DNA from: a virus
Virus record (IMG/VR): IMGVR_UViG_3300010413_000863
Coordinates: 1 to 35,285 of that record
Strand: one strand, 5' to 3'
DNA: 35,285 bases
In this document: positions 1 to 8,237 of the stretch, in pieces
Position numbering within the stretch: position 1 is the first letter of the stretch
Layout: the number at the start of each line of letters is the position of its first letter
Position numbers and translations under genes: made by a program
The notes under the pieces: generated by a model
Databases searched by the model: none
Seen by the model: the letters and a program-made list of their open reading frames with translations, nothing else
What the model was told of the DNA's origin: nothing

Positions 1-237
1 GCCCTCGACGTGCTTGAGCATGTCTCCAAGTGGAAGGACGTGATCGACAAGATGGATGGGGTGGATGTCTTGTTCATCGCGTTGCCAGATCGAGACGACC
101 CATACGCGGTCAACAAGAACCTTTCCTTCTACAGAGAGGTGAGGGCATACGTTGAATCGCATGACTTCGCGGTCATCCACAGCGAGCGTCGTCACGCTCG
201 CTACTTCACGATCTACAAGCGATGCCGACAACTCTGA
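1..237 (+). CDS. SAM-dependent methyltransferase, C-terminal part (truncated by window edge)
   Basis: The reading frame is open from the first base and ends at TGA 235-237, so the N-terminus lies outside the window. The first visible residues read ALDVLEHV, which resembles the post-motif-II 'DxLEHV' segment of class I methyltransferases (Methyltransf_11/23 type). A short helix, a hydrophobic strand (VDVLFIALP) and a segment containing YREVRAYVESHDF follow, consistent with the last strands of a Rossmann-fold methyltransferase. The SAM-binding glycine loop is not visible, so substrate and activity are unknown. The downstream glycosyltransferase starts 16 bases before this stop, suggesting a coupled glycan-modification unit. 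A FkbM-like or other Rossmann enzyme is an alternative. Confidence 0.5.
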   Translation, partial: ALDVLEHVSKWKDVIDKMDGVDVLFIALPDRDDPYAVNKNLSFYREVRAYVESHDFAVIHSERRHARYFTIYKRCRQL

Positions 238-969
238 CTATCGTCATGGCTGTCTACGGGCAGCCACAGATGCTTCGTTTCAACCTCGCCGCGATCCATG
301 GCTACTCCCAGGAGGTGCGCGATCAACTGAAGGTCATCGTGGTTGATGACTGTGGTGATCCTCCGGTGACTCCAGGGAGTGTTGCTGGCTTCTCGTTCGA
401 CTTGAGCGTCTACCGCATCACTGAGAACAAGCCATGGAATCAGCCCATGGCTCGCAACCTGGGGATGCACCACGCCGCTCCATCTTGGTGCCTGATGATC
501 GACCCAGACATGGTCTTCAGGCCGGAGATAGGTCATCGGGTTGATACCAAAGCTGGCTCGCCGATCAGTGCTTCGCTACGGGTTGAAGCACGTCAGCGAT
601 CCGGGTAGGTCGGTGGATCTGACTTCACCGAACACCTACATCATCCATCGAGAGGACTTCTTCGCCGTGGGTGGCTACGACGAGGACTTCTCGGGCCACA
701 AGGGGTGGAGTGACGTTCAGCTTCTCGACGTGCTCAGGAGCACGTTCAAGGTTTCACAACGCAAGGACATCTACGCTGACTTCTACAGCACGAAGAACAT
801 CCCCGATGCGGCGGTTCACACCCTTGACAGATCCACTTCGCACAACAAGAAGCTGAGGCTCAAGAAGGTGGATCAGTCGAGGAAGTCTGGAAGCTGGGCT
901 AGATGGGCGAAACACAAGAAGGGTAGTATCCTTCGGCTGCCATGGACTCAGGTCTATCCGACAACCTGA
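222..969 (+). pseudogene. GT2 family glycosyltransferase, frameshifted
   Basis: Two adjacent frames together make one GT-A glycosyltransferase. The first starts at ATG 222 (MPTTLTIVMAVYGQ) and carries the nucleotide-sugar fold, including VIVVDDC and the DPDMVF segment whose DPD is the expected DXD metal site. From about 532 the match continues in the next frame: IPKLARR, then the acceptor-side motif GGYDEDFSGHKGWSDVQLLDVL and a basic C-terminus ending at TGA 967-969. The first frame on its own runs out at 608. Removing one G of the GG at 531-532 would restore a continuous protein of about 249 residues with PEI joined to VIGLIPKL. This could be a true mutation, a sequencing indel or a +1 recoding site. 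The end overlaps the terminase gene by 28 bases. Confidence 0.75.
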
Positions 970-2675
970 GCGATCTCCCTCCTGAGGAGCTTCGCCGCTA
1001 CCGTCTCCAGCAGGAGGTGGAATACTACAAGACCCAGGAGGGGTTCTTGGACTTCGTCCGTGACTGCGGGGCTGCTCCTGATGCGCAGCTCAAGCCTCAC
1101 GGGTTCGGCGCTCACGAGATGCTGAACTGGACGAAGTATGAGGACAAGGAGAGCGAGCTGGGCTACGGCTACCTCTTCAAGATGCAGCTCTGGCCGCGTG
1201 GCTCGTTCAAGAGTGCGGTCTTCGATGTCGGGCTCGTCTGCTGGCTGATCGCTTGCGATCCGAACATCCGCATCTGTGTGTGCTCTGAGACGGGCAAGCA
1301 GGCGCGCAAGTTCGTCCAGCAGGCCATGAAGATCATCGACTCGCAGTGGTTCCGCGAGCGGTTCGGTGTTCATCACGGCAAGGACTGGAAGGAGGGGACG
1401 GGATCCTTCCTGAGCGCCTTGCGGACTCAGACTCACAAGAAGGAATCGACGCTCCAGGCAGCGGGAGCTGGCGAGGTCTGGACCGGATCACACTGGGACT
1501 TCGTCATCATGGATGACGTGGTCTCTCAGGAGAACACCAGGACTCCTGAGGCGATCGAGACCATGTGGTTCTGGTTCGGTGAGGTGTTGGCTCAGCTCGA
1601 TCCCGGATGCCGCCTGCTGATGATCGGCACGCTGCACCACTACGCTGACCTCTACTGCCGGATCATGAAGACACCGGAGATGCGCAAGCTCTTCGAGATG
1701 TCTGTCCACTCGTGGAAGAACGAGGACGGCACGCTCTTCTTCCCAGGCCGGATCACCACCAAGTTCATCGAGCAGCAGAAGGCTCTGCTTCCGCCGCGCC
1801 TGTTCGCGTGCTTCTACGAGAACAAGCCGACCACCGGGGAGGAGCAGCTCTTCAAGCCGGAATACTTCCGGGTCATCGAAGAGGAAGACATCCCTCAGCA
1901 CGTCTGGACCTACCTGCTCACCGACTTCGCGTTCATCGCCGAGGAGCGCAAGCGAGGCAAGGCGGACCGGACCGCCTTCTGGGTGGTCAGCCTGGACTGC
2001 AACAGGGTCGCCTACGTGCGCGACTTCTACGTTGGCAGATGGAAGCCCAGCGACTCGGTGAGGATCGCGTGTGATCTGTGGGACCGCTACCAGATCATCA
2101 ACATCAAGTCGATGCTGGTGGAGGACACCGCGTTCAAGGAGCTGCTCTCCTCGCTGTTCGAGGAGATCAGGCGCAACACCTTCATCCGTCCGAAGATCGC
2201 CCCTGTTCCTGGGCGCAGCCAGGAGATCAAGGACATCCGCATCGAGGCGATCGAGCCGACCTTCCGTAACGGCGACATCTACTTCAGCAGGTTCGTGAAG
2301 GAGAACTGGCGCAAGTGGAAGCCGATGATCGACGAGATGACTGAGTGGCCATTCAGTCAGCACGACGACATCCCCGATGCGATCAGCGATCTGCACAAGC
2401 GAGACAAGAACGGTGAGTATCTCTGCAAGGCTCCGCCTCCGGGCTGGAGGATGTCAGTGGCTCATCGGTCGCATCCGAACATGGTGAACGGACGCTTCAA
2501 CCCGGACCGTGGCTATCCGGCTCGCGAGTTCATCAAGCAGCAGGAGCACGATCTATGGCAAAGATCATCGGGTCGAGGGGCGGGGTTCCTCGGCAACGAA
2601 ACACCAACATCGTCAGGCAGCGACATCTTCCAGAAGCCGACGCAGCCGCCGACGCTGTGGGAAGAATCCTCCTAG
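942..2675 (+). CDS. terL: Terminase large subunit (packaging ATPase-nuclease)
   Basis: This 577-residue protein is the DNA-packaging motor that docks on the portal, pumps DNA and cuts concatemers. The ATPase domain has a deviant Walker A, WPRGSFKS (residues 84-91), and Walker B with catalytic acid, FVIMDD (187-192). Coupling motif GT lies near 229-230. The C-terminal RNase H-like nuclease shows acidic residues at D328 (LLTDFAF), E394/D395 (VEDTAF) and D475/D476/D479 (HDDIPDA). Length and order fit phage TerL. The ATG at 942 lies within the tail of the upstream glycosyltransferase, with a GAAGGG about 15 bases upstream. The last 40 codons overlap the next gene by 121 bases, and that tail is probably dispensable. 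No small terminase is recognised in the window. Confidence 0.95.
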   Translation: MDSGLSDNLSDLPPEELRRYRLQQEVEYYKTQEGFLDFVRDCGAAPDAQLKPHGFGAHEMLNWTKYEDKESELGYGYLFKMQLWPRGSFKSAVFDVGLVCWLIACDPNIRICVCSETGKQARKFVQQAMKIIDSQWFRERFGVHHGKDWKEGTGSFLSALRTQTHKKESTLQAAGAGEVWTGSHWDFVIMDDVVSQENTRTPEAIETMWFWFGEVLAQLDPGCRLLMIGTLHHYADLYCRIMKTPEMRKLFEMSVHSWKNEDGTLFFPGRITTKFIEQQKALLPPRLFACFYENKPTTGEEQLFKPEYFRVIEEEDIPQHVWTYLLTDFAFIAEERKRGKADRTAFWVVSLDCNRVAYVRDFYVGRWKPSDSVRIACDLWDRYQIINIKSMLVEDTAFKELLSSLFEEIRRNTFIRPKIAPVPGRSQEIKDIRIEAIEPTFRNGDIYFSRFVKENWRKWKPMIDEMTEWPFSQHDDIPDAISDLHKRDKNGEYLCKAPPPGWRMSVAHRSHPNMVNGRFNPDRGYPAREFIKQQEHDLWQRSSGRGAGFLGNETPTSSGSDIFQKPTQPPTLWEESS

Positions 2676-3028
2676 GCCATCACGGCGAGCAGGAGTGGAT
2701 CTTTCAGATCATGGATGCCGTCCGCGCTGCGGTGACGAACGGCGTCCAGCGGTTCACCTCTGCCCAGCTACCGTCGGTGAACGAGAGCCCGGAAGGTCAG
2801 TATCGCTTCCCTGCCAGGACTCGTGACGAGCTGTTGCAGACAACCAGGGAGGTTGCCAGCTCCGGGCAGGTTGACCCGAGGTCTCCGTTCGCTCGCTTGA
2901 AGGATCCAGCCAGAGAGATTGGTGGGGTTCAGTTCGAGGTGGATGAAGATGGCAACGTAGGACAGGCTGTGGAGCGACAGCCCGAGAGGAAGCCTGCTCC
3001 ATCGAGCGGCTCTGACTGGCTGCTATGA
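2555..3028 (+). CDS. Hypothetical protein downstream of terminase
   Basis: A 157-residue protein of no recognised family. It begins MAKIIGSRGG, is basic and polar at the N-terminus, has a helical centre (EQEWIFQIMDAVRAAVTNGV), and ends in an acidic, proline-rich disordered tail (ERQPERKPAPSS). The start is supported by AGGAG ten to eleven bases upstream of ATG 2555, although it lies 121 bases inside terL. It ends in an ATGA overlap with the next gene. Position between TerL and portal would fit a packaging accessory or small virion protein, but nothing in the sequence proves this. Its first residues and ribosome-binding region resemble those of the CgeB-like gene at 3790. Confidence 0.75.
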   Translation: MAKIIGSRGGVPRQRNTNIVRQRHLPEADAAADAVGRILLGHHGEQEWIFQIMDAVRAAVTNGVQRFTSAQLPSVNESPEGQYRFPARTRDELLQTTREVASSGQVDPRSPFARLKDPAREIGGVQFEVDEDGNVGQAVERQPERKPAPSSGSDWLL

Positions 3029-3246
3029 GCGATCCATCACATGACACCACGCTCGTCCCCTGCCGGGGGTGTGGCCGTCAGATCCTTGTTCCGGCGGGCA
3101 AGGTGAAGGGTCTGCTGCGCCACGGAAGGCAGTTCGTGACCTTCTGCTCCAGGCGTTGTCAGAGGCACTTCATCGCTCTCGAGGGAACCAGACAGCAGGA
3201 ACACAATGCTCGACATCGTCCTACCGATCCCGGTCTACAACCGTGA
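3025..3246 (+). CDS. Small zinc-knuckle protein
   Basis: A 73-residue protein with two cysteine pairs, CRGC near residues 13-16 and CSRRC near residues 41-45. They flank a basic linker (KVKGLLRHGRQF), the layout of a treble-clef or zinc-ribbon fold that binds one Zn. Such small phage proteins often bind nucleic acid or protein partners; the specific role is unknown. Translation is coupled by an ATGA overlap with the upstream gene. The final 13 codons overlap the following glycosyltransferase by 41 bases and look like unselected tail sequence (NARHRPTDPGLQP). Confidence 0.75.
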   Translation: MSDPSHDTTLVPCRGCGRQILVPAGKVKGLLRHGRQFVTFCSRRCQRHFIALEGTRQQEHNARHRPTDPGLQP

Positions 3247-3904
3247 GTTGGTCCCAGACTTCATCTACTCACTTGTCAGCCACACTGACGCGATGTTCAG
3301 GGTCATCGCCGTTGTGGACGGTGGGACCAAGATGGAGCTATCGCAGGTGCAGGCGGCGATCAGTGGGGTAGATCACGTCCTGCTTCACAACGAGATTCCT
3401 GAGGAGCTGAACTGCTGCCTTCAGGATGCTCAGCGTCAGATCCGTAACCAGTTCACCATCGTCACGCGACCTGAGGTCAGGCTTCTCGACAAGCTGTGGG
3501 TCGCGAAGTTCATGCGGATCTTCCAGGTCGATCCTCTCTGCGGGGTGGTCGACACGCTTCCCGACAGCAAGCAGACCACGATCGCTCCGATCAAGAGGAC
3601 CATCCACAAGCCAGCAGAGAACGGATGCCGGTTCGGGATCTTCACCAGCCGGTTCTTCGTGAAGTCGCCGCTTCCGTCTCGCGACGATGTGATCCGAAGT
3701 CTCTCCTCGGCCGCCATGAGAGGTGGTGGGACGGCATGGCATCATGGCGGCATCAGCTACGAGGTCGTAGAGCACAAGGAGCACCTTTCATGGCGCGAGT
3801 CATCGGGCGCGGAGGCCCCCTCAAAATCGCGATCGCGGACGACTCGGGGCTCATCTTCTCCGACGACTACCGGAGCGGATGGCCCAACGGGTTTCGCTCT
3901 CTAG
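3206..3904 (+). CDS. GT2-like glycosyltransferase
   Basis: A 232-residue protein whose N-terminus (MLDIVLPIPVYNRELVPDFIYSL) and following strand (RVIAVVDGGT) match the nucleotide-sugar binding half of GT-A family 2 enzymes. A segment FTIVTRPEVRLLDKLW occupies the place of the usual DXD region, but a clear DXD is not visible, so metal use or activity is uncertain. Residues to about 195 (ISYEVVEHKEHLSW) look like a folded domain. The final roughly 37 residues are Ser/Thr/Gly-rich and overlap the start of the next gene by 115 bases, so they probably are overlap-derived tail. The ATG at 3206 has AGGAA a few bases upstream. Likely works with the next two genes on a glycan. Confidence 0.75.
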   Translation: MLDIVLPIPVYNRELVPDFIYSLVSHTDAMFRVIAVVDGGTKMELSQVQAAISGVDHVLLHNEIPEELNCCLQDAQRQIRNQFTIVTRPEVRLLDKLWVAKFMRIFQVDPLCGVVDTLPDSKQTTIAPIKRTIHKPAENGCRFGIFTSRFFVKSPLPSRDDVIRSLSSAAMRGGGTAWHHGGISYEVVEHKEHLSWRESSGAEAPSKSRSRTTRGSSSPTTTGADGPTGFAL

Positions 3905-5133
3905 CCTCTGAGGTCAAGGTCTTCGACATCTCGATCCTTCGTCGGATCGGAAGGCAGATCAACTCACCCTATCGGTCCACCGCCATGCGTGGGACCGAGA
4001 AGGGGCTTGCCCAGCAGATAATCGCCTGGGGAGCGCATCTGGTCTTCGCTCATCACGGCAGGGCTGCCTCCAACTCTCAGTTCCTTGGTGCTCTGAAGAG
4101 GGCTGGGATCAAGACCGCTGTCTACCTCTGCGATGAGCCCTACGAGAGTGGGGAGACCACGAAGTATTCGCCTGGGTTCGATGTGGTCTTCAGCATGGAT
4201 CCATGCACGGTTGAAGCACATCGGAGATCCAGGCAGGACAGGACCAGTGTGTTCTACCTGCCTCCTGGGGTTGATCTGTCCCACTTCGTCTATCAGCCCT
4301 ACTACGTTGACGGTGAGCTGGTCAGGAAGACTCCAGCGTTCTTCCTTGGCAACGCTGGTCTGATCCCCAGGGTTGAGTGGCTGGAGCCGGTTGATCGACT
4401 GATCGAGGGTGCTGACATCAGGTTCTTCAAGACACCGAACAAGGGTCATCCGAAGTGGGTGAAGCTCGACCAGCATCCAGCCCTCTACTCTGGCTGTCTC
4501 GTTGGTCTCAACGTGCATCGTTCTCCAGTCATCACGAGAGACTGCTTCAAGACGCGCGTGCTTGGGCGTGGCAACGAGCCGATACCCAAGGGCCTGACCC
4601 TGTGCCCTCAGATGCCAGCGAAGCAGGGGACCGGGTTCTGGAACGACGGCAACCTGCCTGCTGCTCACGTCAACCCTCGGTTCATGGAGATGGCGGCGTG
4701 TGGAACGCTCGTCGTCTCGGACAACCACCGATCTGAGCTGGCTCGCCTGTTTCCGATGGCTCCTCAGGCGGAGAGCCCAGAGCACTTCTACGAGCTGGTC
4801 AACTACTACATCGAGCACCCTGAGGAAGCTGAGGAGATCGGACGCACATGCTCCTACCTGATTTCGAGGCGGCACAGCTATCAGCACCGCGCGGCAGAAG
4901 TTCTGATCCGAGCTGGCTTCAGGGAGTCGCTACCGGACAAGCAGCTTTCCTCCTTGGGGCCGCTGGAGGACTGGTTGACTCCTCAGGACTGCGGGCCGCT
5001 CGGAATCGAATCGTTCTTGGATCGAACTGGACGCTCCGAGCGTTGGTCCCCTCAGCTTGGCATGTCGTTGACCAAGGTGTCTGGAAGAGTGAGCGACAGT
5101 TCCTCTCTGGATGCCCCGACTCCATGGTTGTGA
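3790..5133 (+). CDS. CgeB-like glycosyltransferase (GT-B fold)
   Basis: The frame is open from further upstream, but ATG 3790 is preceded by AAGGAG with seven bases of spacing, giving a 447-residue protein. It begins with a Rossmann strand (PLKIAIADDSG), contains AVYLCDEPYES and FLPPGVDLSHF-like segments, and has the donor-site signature of GT-B enzymes near residues 295-315: NPRFMEMAACGTLVVSDN, followed by HFYELVNYYIEHPEEAEEIG. This pattern is that of CgeB/GT1-like transferases found in many phages and cell-wall clusters. Matching ends near residue 377 (RAAEVLIRAGF). The remaining 70 residues overlap the next gene by 286 bases and may be unselected tail or the result of an indel. Substrate unknown. 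Confidence 0.8.
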   Translation: MARVIGRGGPLKIAIADDSGLIFSDDYRSGWPNGFRSLASEVKVFDISILRRIGRQINSPYRSTAMRGTEKGLAQQIIAWGAHLVFAHHGRAASNSQFLGALKRAGIKTAVYLCDEPYESGETTKYSPGFDVVFSMDPCTVEAHRRSRQDRTSVFYLPPGVDLSHFVYQPYYVDGELVRKTPAFFLGNAGLIPRVEWLEPVDRLIEGADIRFFKTPNKGHPKWVKLDQHPALYSGCLVGLNVHRSPVITRDCFKTRVLGRGNEPIPKGLTLCPQMPAKQGTGFWNDGNLPAAHVNPRFMEMAACGTLVVSDNHRSELARLFPMAPQAESPEHFYELVNYYIEHPEEAEEIGRTCSYLISRRHSYQHRAAEVLIRAGFRESLPDKQLSSLGPLEDWLTPQDCGPLGIESFLDRTGRSERWSPQLGMSLTKVSGRVSDSSSLDAPTPWL

Positions 5134-5678
5134 TCGCCAGCCGACACATCTTCGGCGGTGGGCCTTACTCGGTTGCCGGGTCGTCGCAGCTCAAGTTCGT
5201 CGGCAGGAAGAAGTGGCCAGTCAGCGAAATCACGATCGGTCGACCCGGTCCAGGACGCAGAGACCGGGGCGGTGTCTACCGCCCTGGCTGGGTCGCACCG
5301 TTCATGCCCAAGAAGATCACCGAGCCTTATCACCCCGGCGGAAACTCTGTCTGCTACATGATCCAGACAGCTCATCTGATGGGGTGCGATCCGATCTATC
5401 TCCTTGGCTTCACGCTGCTACCGGGGTCTGGATACTTCTTCGGATCGAGCAATCCGGTGACTCGAGTCAGGTCGGTTTACGACACGGATCGCGCTCTGGA
5501 CTGGCTCCGCTGGTATCAGGAGAGGTATCCTTCCCGCGTCAAACTCTGGCCCGGCTGGCAGGGGCCGATCTACGAAGCCTTGGAGGTGCTCGACGATGAG
5601 CAAGCCAAAGCCCTCAGCGGGACTCAGTCACGACACCAACCAGACACGGAAGGTGTCGATGTTCAAGGAGTCGAGTGA
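4848..5678 (+). CDS. DUF115-like Rossmannoid protein (glycan-linked)
   Basis: A 276-residue frame. From residue 32 it reads FLLGAAGGLVDSS, then RIVLGSNW and AWHVVDQGVW, and near residue 180 GGNSVCYMIQTAHLMGCDPIYLLGF. This order (glycine loop, D/N-containing strands, then a helix and hydrophobic strand ending LLG) is that of DUF115/MptE-like and phage 'sialyltransferase-like' proteins seen beside glycosyltransferases. The only upstream start before the glycine loop is ATG 4848, with AGGAG twelve bases upstream, which places 286 bases inside the CgeB-like gene. A frameshift fusion of the two is the alternative. The last 27 codons overlap the following gene by 83 bases. Catalysis is not demonstrable from the sequence. 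Confidence 0.7.
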   Translation: MLLPDFEAAQLSAPRGRSSDPSWLQGVATGQAAFLLGAAGGLVDSSGLRAARNRIVLGSNWTLRALVPSAWHVVDQGVWKSERQFLSGCPDSMVVIASRHIFGGGPYSVAGSSQLKFVGRKKWPVSEITIGRPGPGRRDRGGVYRPGWVAPFMPKKITEPYHPGGNSVCYMIQTAHLMGCDPIYLLGFTLLPGSGYFFGSSNPVTRVRSVYDTDRALDWLRWYQERYPSRVKLWPGWQGPIYEALEVLDDEQAKALSGTQSRHQPDTEGVDVQGVE

Positions 5679-5838
5679 CTTCGATCGAGTCGTCATGGAT
5701 CAGTTCACCGGCATGGCGAGCAACCCAGCGGTGAGTGCGAAGCAGCAACGCTTCATGGCGATGTGTGCCAACAACCCGAGCAAGGCTCAGGGGAAGTGCC
5801 CTAGCAAGAAGGTGGCGAGGGAGTTCAGCCACAGATGA
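5596..5838 (+). CDS. Small DUF3008-like protein
   Basis: An 80-residue basic protein. Its C-terminal half, AKQQRFMAMCANNPSKAQG followed by CPSKKVAREFSHR, resembles the DUF3008-type small phage protein pattern (AQQ-F-M, Lys-rich linker, PSKKVA-EF). Function of that family is unknown. A textbook GGAGGTG lies seven bases upstream of ATG 5596, so the gene is probably translated strongly despite starting 83 bases inside the DUF115-like frame. It ends in an ATGA overlap with the portal gene, so it is likely made with the packaging and head proteins. Confidence 0.75.
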   Translation: MSKPKPSAGLSHDTNQTRKVSMFKESSDFDRVVMDQFTGMASNPAVSAKQQRFMAMCANNPSKAQGKCPSKKVAREFSHR

Positions 5839-8237
5839 CACAGGGCATGGGAGGGGCGAAGGCGGGCGGATCACCTCCGAACCCGCGCGGCGGACTCGCA
5901 GGGATGGCGAGCGGCCGAGGGATGGGGACCTTCACGAAGGAACCGAAGGCTGCTCCGCAGACTGGTCCCTATTCGCTGATCGAGGACCCCTTCAAGGAAG
6001 GGACTGACGCAGCGCAGAAGGCTCGTCTCTACGAAGAGAGCGTTGGCTTCGACAACCTAGCCGACAATCCGTTCGTTCGGGATCAAGCTAGGCAGGCGGT
6101 CACGGCGGGACTCAAGGACGTGTTCAACGTCATGGAGTTCTTGCGCAACAAGTGGCTGATCCTCTACCGCCTCTACCGTGGAGAGACGCTCGACAGGTTC
6201 GCTTACGGGCGCACGCGGCTGCACAGCCCGGAACCCTACAAGGCCGTCGAGACTTTCCACCCGAAGATCATGCGAGCCCTGTTCGCGAATGATCGTTGGT
6301 TCAAGCTCTACGGTCAGCATCAGGACAACGACGAGAACGCGAAGTGTCAGGAGATCCTGTGTCGGGATCAGCTCCGCGCTGCGCGGTTCATGCAGAAGGC
6401 TTCCAACCACATCAGGGACGGGCTGATCTACGGGACAGCCATTCAGAAAACCTACTGGTTGCAGAAGCATGGAGACATGCGCTACCGGACTGGCAAGCGT
6501 GTGCCTCGCAAGAACGGGATGGGGTCAGAGGTCAAGCTCACCGAGGTCAAGAAGCGTGAGCTGATCTTCGATGGCAACACGACAGAGAACGTCTCCATCT
6601 TCGACTTCCTGACATCCCCTAACGCGAGCGGGATGGATGATGCTGAGTGGGCGGCTGATCGCAGCTCATGGCCTGACTGGAAGGTCAAGCGGATGGGTGA
6701 GCTTGGTCACTGGATCAACCTTGCTCAGCTCCGCGAGCACCCCGGCACCAACGACACCAGCTTCGGAGACGAGTTCAAGGAGCGGAAGAGTTACGCCTAC
6801 GGGGTCTTCGATCCTCGCGAGGCTTCCTGGGCTCCGCACATCCCGCACTACGAGGTCATCGACTGGTGGGGACCGCTGGTCATCTCTGACAAGAACGGCA
6901 ACTATGAGACCAAGATGTGCAACGTCGTGATGGTCGAGCCGGAGTCTCTCCAGCTCGTCGTCCGCGTGACACAAAACCCGTTCTGGCATCAGCAGCTCCC
7001 CTATCAGGCGTGGCGTCCGATCACGCTGGAGGACGAGTTCTACGGCATCGGCGCTCTGGAGATGATCGCTCGCCTCTCGCTGGAGAAGGACATGAAGCGC
7101 AACCTGCTCATGGCCGCTAGCCAGCTCGAAGCGAACCCGATGCTCCTGGTCGCTGACGATGCGAACATCCCGGACGGGCAACTTCTGGCGCAGCCGGGTC
7201 TCGTGCTGCGCGTGCCTGATCCACAGAAGTCCGTCGTTCCTCTGGCGATGCCTCAGGTGAGCGACTCGGCTCTCAAGGCCGAGAACATCATCACCGGGGA
7301 CATCCGCGAGACGACCGGCGCGACTTCTCCCTCCATGGGCGTTGGCGATCCGTTCAACAGTGACAAGACCGCAACGCAGCACATGTCGGAGGTGGACGAG
7401 TCGAACATGCGTCTCGTCCCGATGATCTTCAACTACGAGGAAGGCATCATCAAACCGATGCTCGACCAGATGACCTGGAACAACCAGCAGTTCCAGAGCT
7501 ACGCGAAGGTCGTGCGCGAAGTCGGCCCGATGGGCATGAAGTTCCATGACCGCTACGAGATCCGCCCGGAGGATCTGATCGGTCGCTTCCTCGTGCAGCC
7601 ACTCGCCGGGCATCGTCTGACGACGAAGCAGACGCAGGTGCAGCAGCTCGTCAACATCCTCGACCGTGCCCCGATCATCAATCAGATGTATGGGCCGAAC
7701 GCGGTCAAGATGCCGCAGCTCTTGGCGATGATCCTCGAATACGGCTTCGACATCCGCAACGTGGACGAGTTCATCACCGTGCCGCAGGACTCAGCCGGAC
7801 TGCTCACCCCGTCGGAGGAAGAGGAACTCTGGTTCCACGGCAACGTGCCTCCGCGCAAGCCGGATGACAACGACATGCGGCACATCCTGAGCCACATGAC
7901 GGCCATGGGTAAGGAGCGGTTCTCCAAGCTGGAAGAGGTCAGTCCTGGAACAGCCGCTCGCGCTCGCGCGCACGTCGCCGAGCACTACCGGAAGGTCGAG
8001 CTTCTCCAGCTTCAGCAGGAGAAGACGATGATGGAGTTCGCTCAGATGGCGGCGCAGACCGGCATGAGCGGGGGCGGCAACGGATCGCCGGTCGCCGGGG
8101 CTGGTGGCCCTGGTCAGGAGCCTGGATCGCCCAAGGTTCGCAACAACGAGACGGAGCGGGGTGAGGGATCGCCGAGCGGCGGGAACGAGGCGAAGTCCTC
8201 GGCGGGTCGCCAAGCCCCGAACCGAGGTGCTGAATGA
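5835..8237 (+). CDS. Portal protein
   Basis: This 800-residue protein is the dodecameric ring at the packaging vertex through which DNA enters and leaves. Identification rests on position between TerL and scaffold/capsid, large portal size as in P22 and N4-type phages (725-763 residues), and typical sequence. That sequence comprises an N-terminal helical region with YKAVETFHPKIMRALFAN, a central stem-like region (NLLMAASQLEANPMLLVAD; TGDIRETTGATSPSMGVGD) and the helix ESNMRLVPMIFNYEEGIIKPML. The first 40 residues are Gly/Pro-rich. The last about 60 are Gly/Ser-rich and disordered (from SGGGNGSPVAG), after a helical barrel-like stretch (HYRKVELLQLQQEKTMMEFAQMAA). Starts and ends with ATGA overlaps. 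Confidence 0.9.
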   Translation: MTQGMGGAKAGGSPPNPRGGLAGMASGRGMGTFTKEPKAAPQTGPYSLIEDPFKEGTDAAQKARLYEESVGFDNLADNPFVRDQARQAVTAGLKDVFNVMEFLRNKWLILYRLYRGETLDRFAYGRTRLHSPEPYKAVETFHPKIMRALFANDRWFKLYGQHQDNDENAKCQEILCRDQLRAARFMQKASNHIRDGLIYGTAIQKTYWLQKHGDMRYRTGKRVPRKNGMGSEVKLTEVKKRELIFDGNTTENVSIFDFLTSPNASGMDDAEWAADRSSWPDWKVKRMGELGHWINLAQLREHPGTNDTSFGDEFKERKSYAYGVFDPREASWAPHIPHYEVIDWWGPLVISDKNGNYETKMCNVVMVEPESLQLVVRVTQNPFWHQQLPYQAWRPITLEDEFYGIGALEMIARLSLEKDMKRNLLMAASQLEANPMLLVADDANIPDGQLLAQPGLVLRVPDPQKSVVPLAMPQVSDSALKAENIITGDIRETTGATSPSMGVGDPFNSDKTATQHMSEVDESNMRLVPMIFNYEEGIIKPMLDQMTWNNQQFQSYAKVVREVGPMGMKFHDRYEIRPEDLIGRFLVQPLAGHRLTTKQTQVQQLVNILDRAPIINQMYGPNAVKMPQLLAMILEYGFDIRNVDEFITVPQDSAGLLTPSEEEELWFHGNVPPRKPDDNDMRHILSHMTAMGKERFSKLEEVSPGTAARARAHVAEHYRKVELLQLQQEKTMMEFAQMAAQTGMSGGGNGSPVAGAGGPGQEPGSPKVRNNETERGEGSPSGGNEAKSSAGRQAPNRGAE

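Noticed and set aside
1488-2396. Minus-strand open frame of about 300 residues opposite terminase
   Set aside because: Low-complexity Leu/Val/Arg/Asp sequence opposite conserved TerL motifs.
4900-4940. Programmed -1 frameshift site joining CgeB-like and DUF115-like genes
   Set aside because: No X-XXY-YYZ slippery heptamer is visible, and ATG 4848 with AGGAG gives a simpler explanation.
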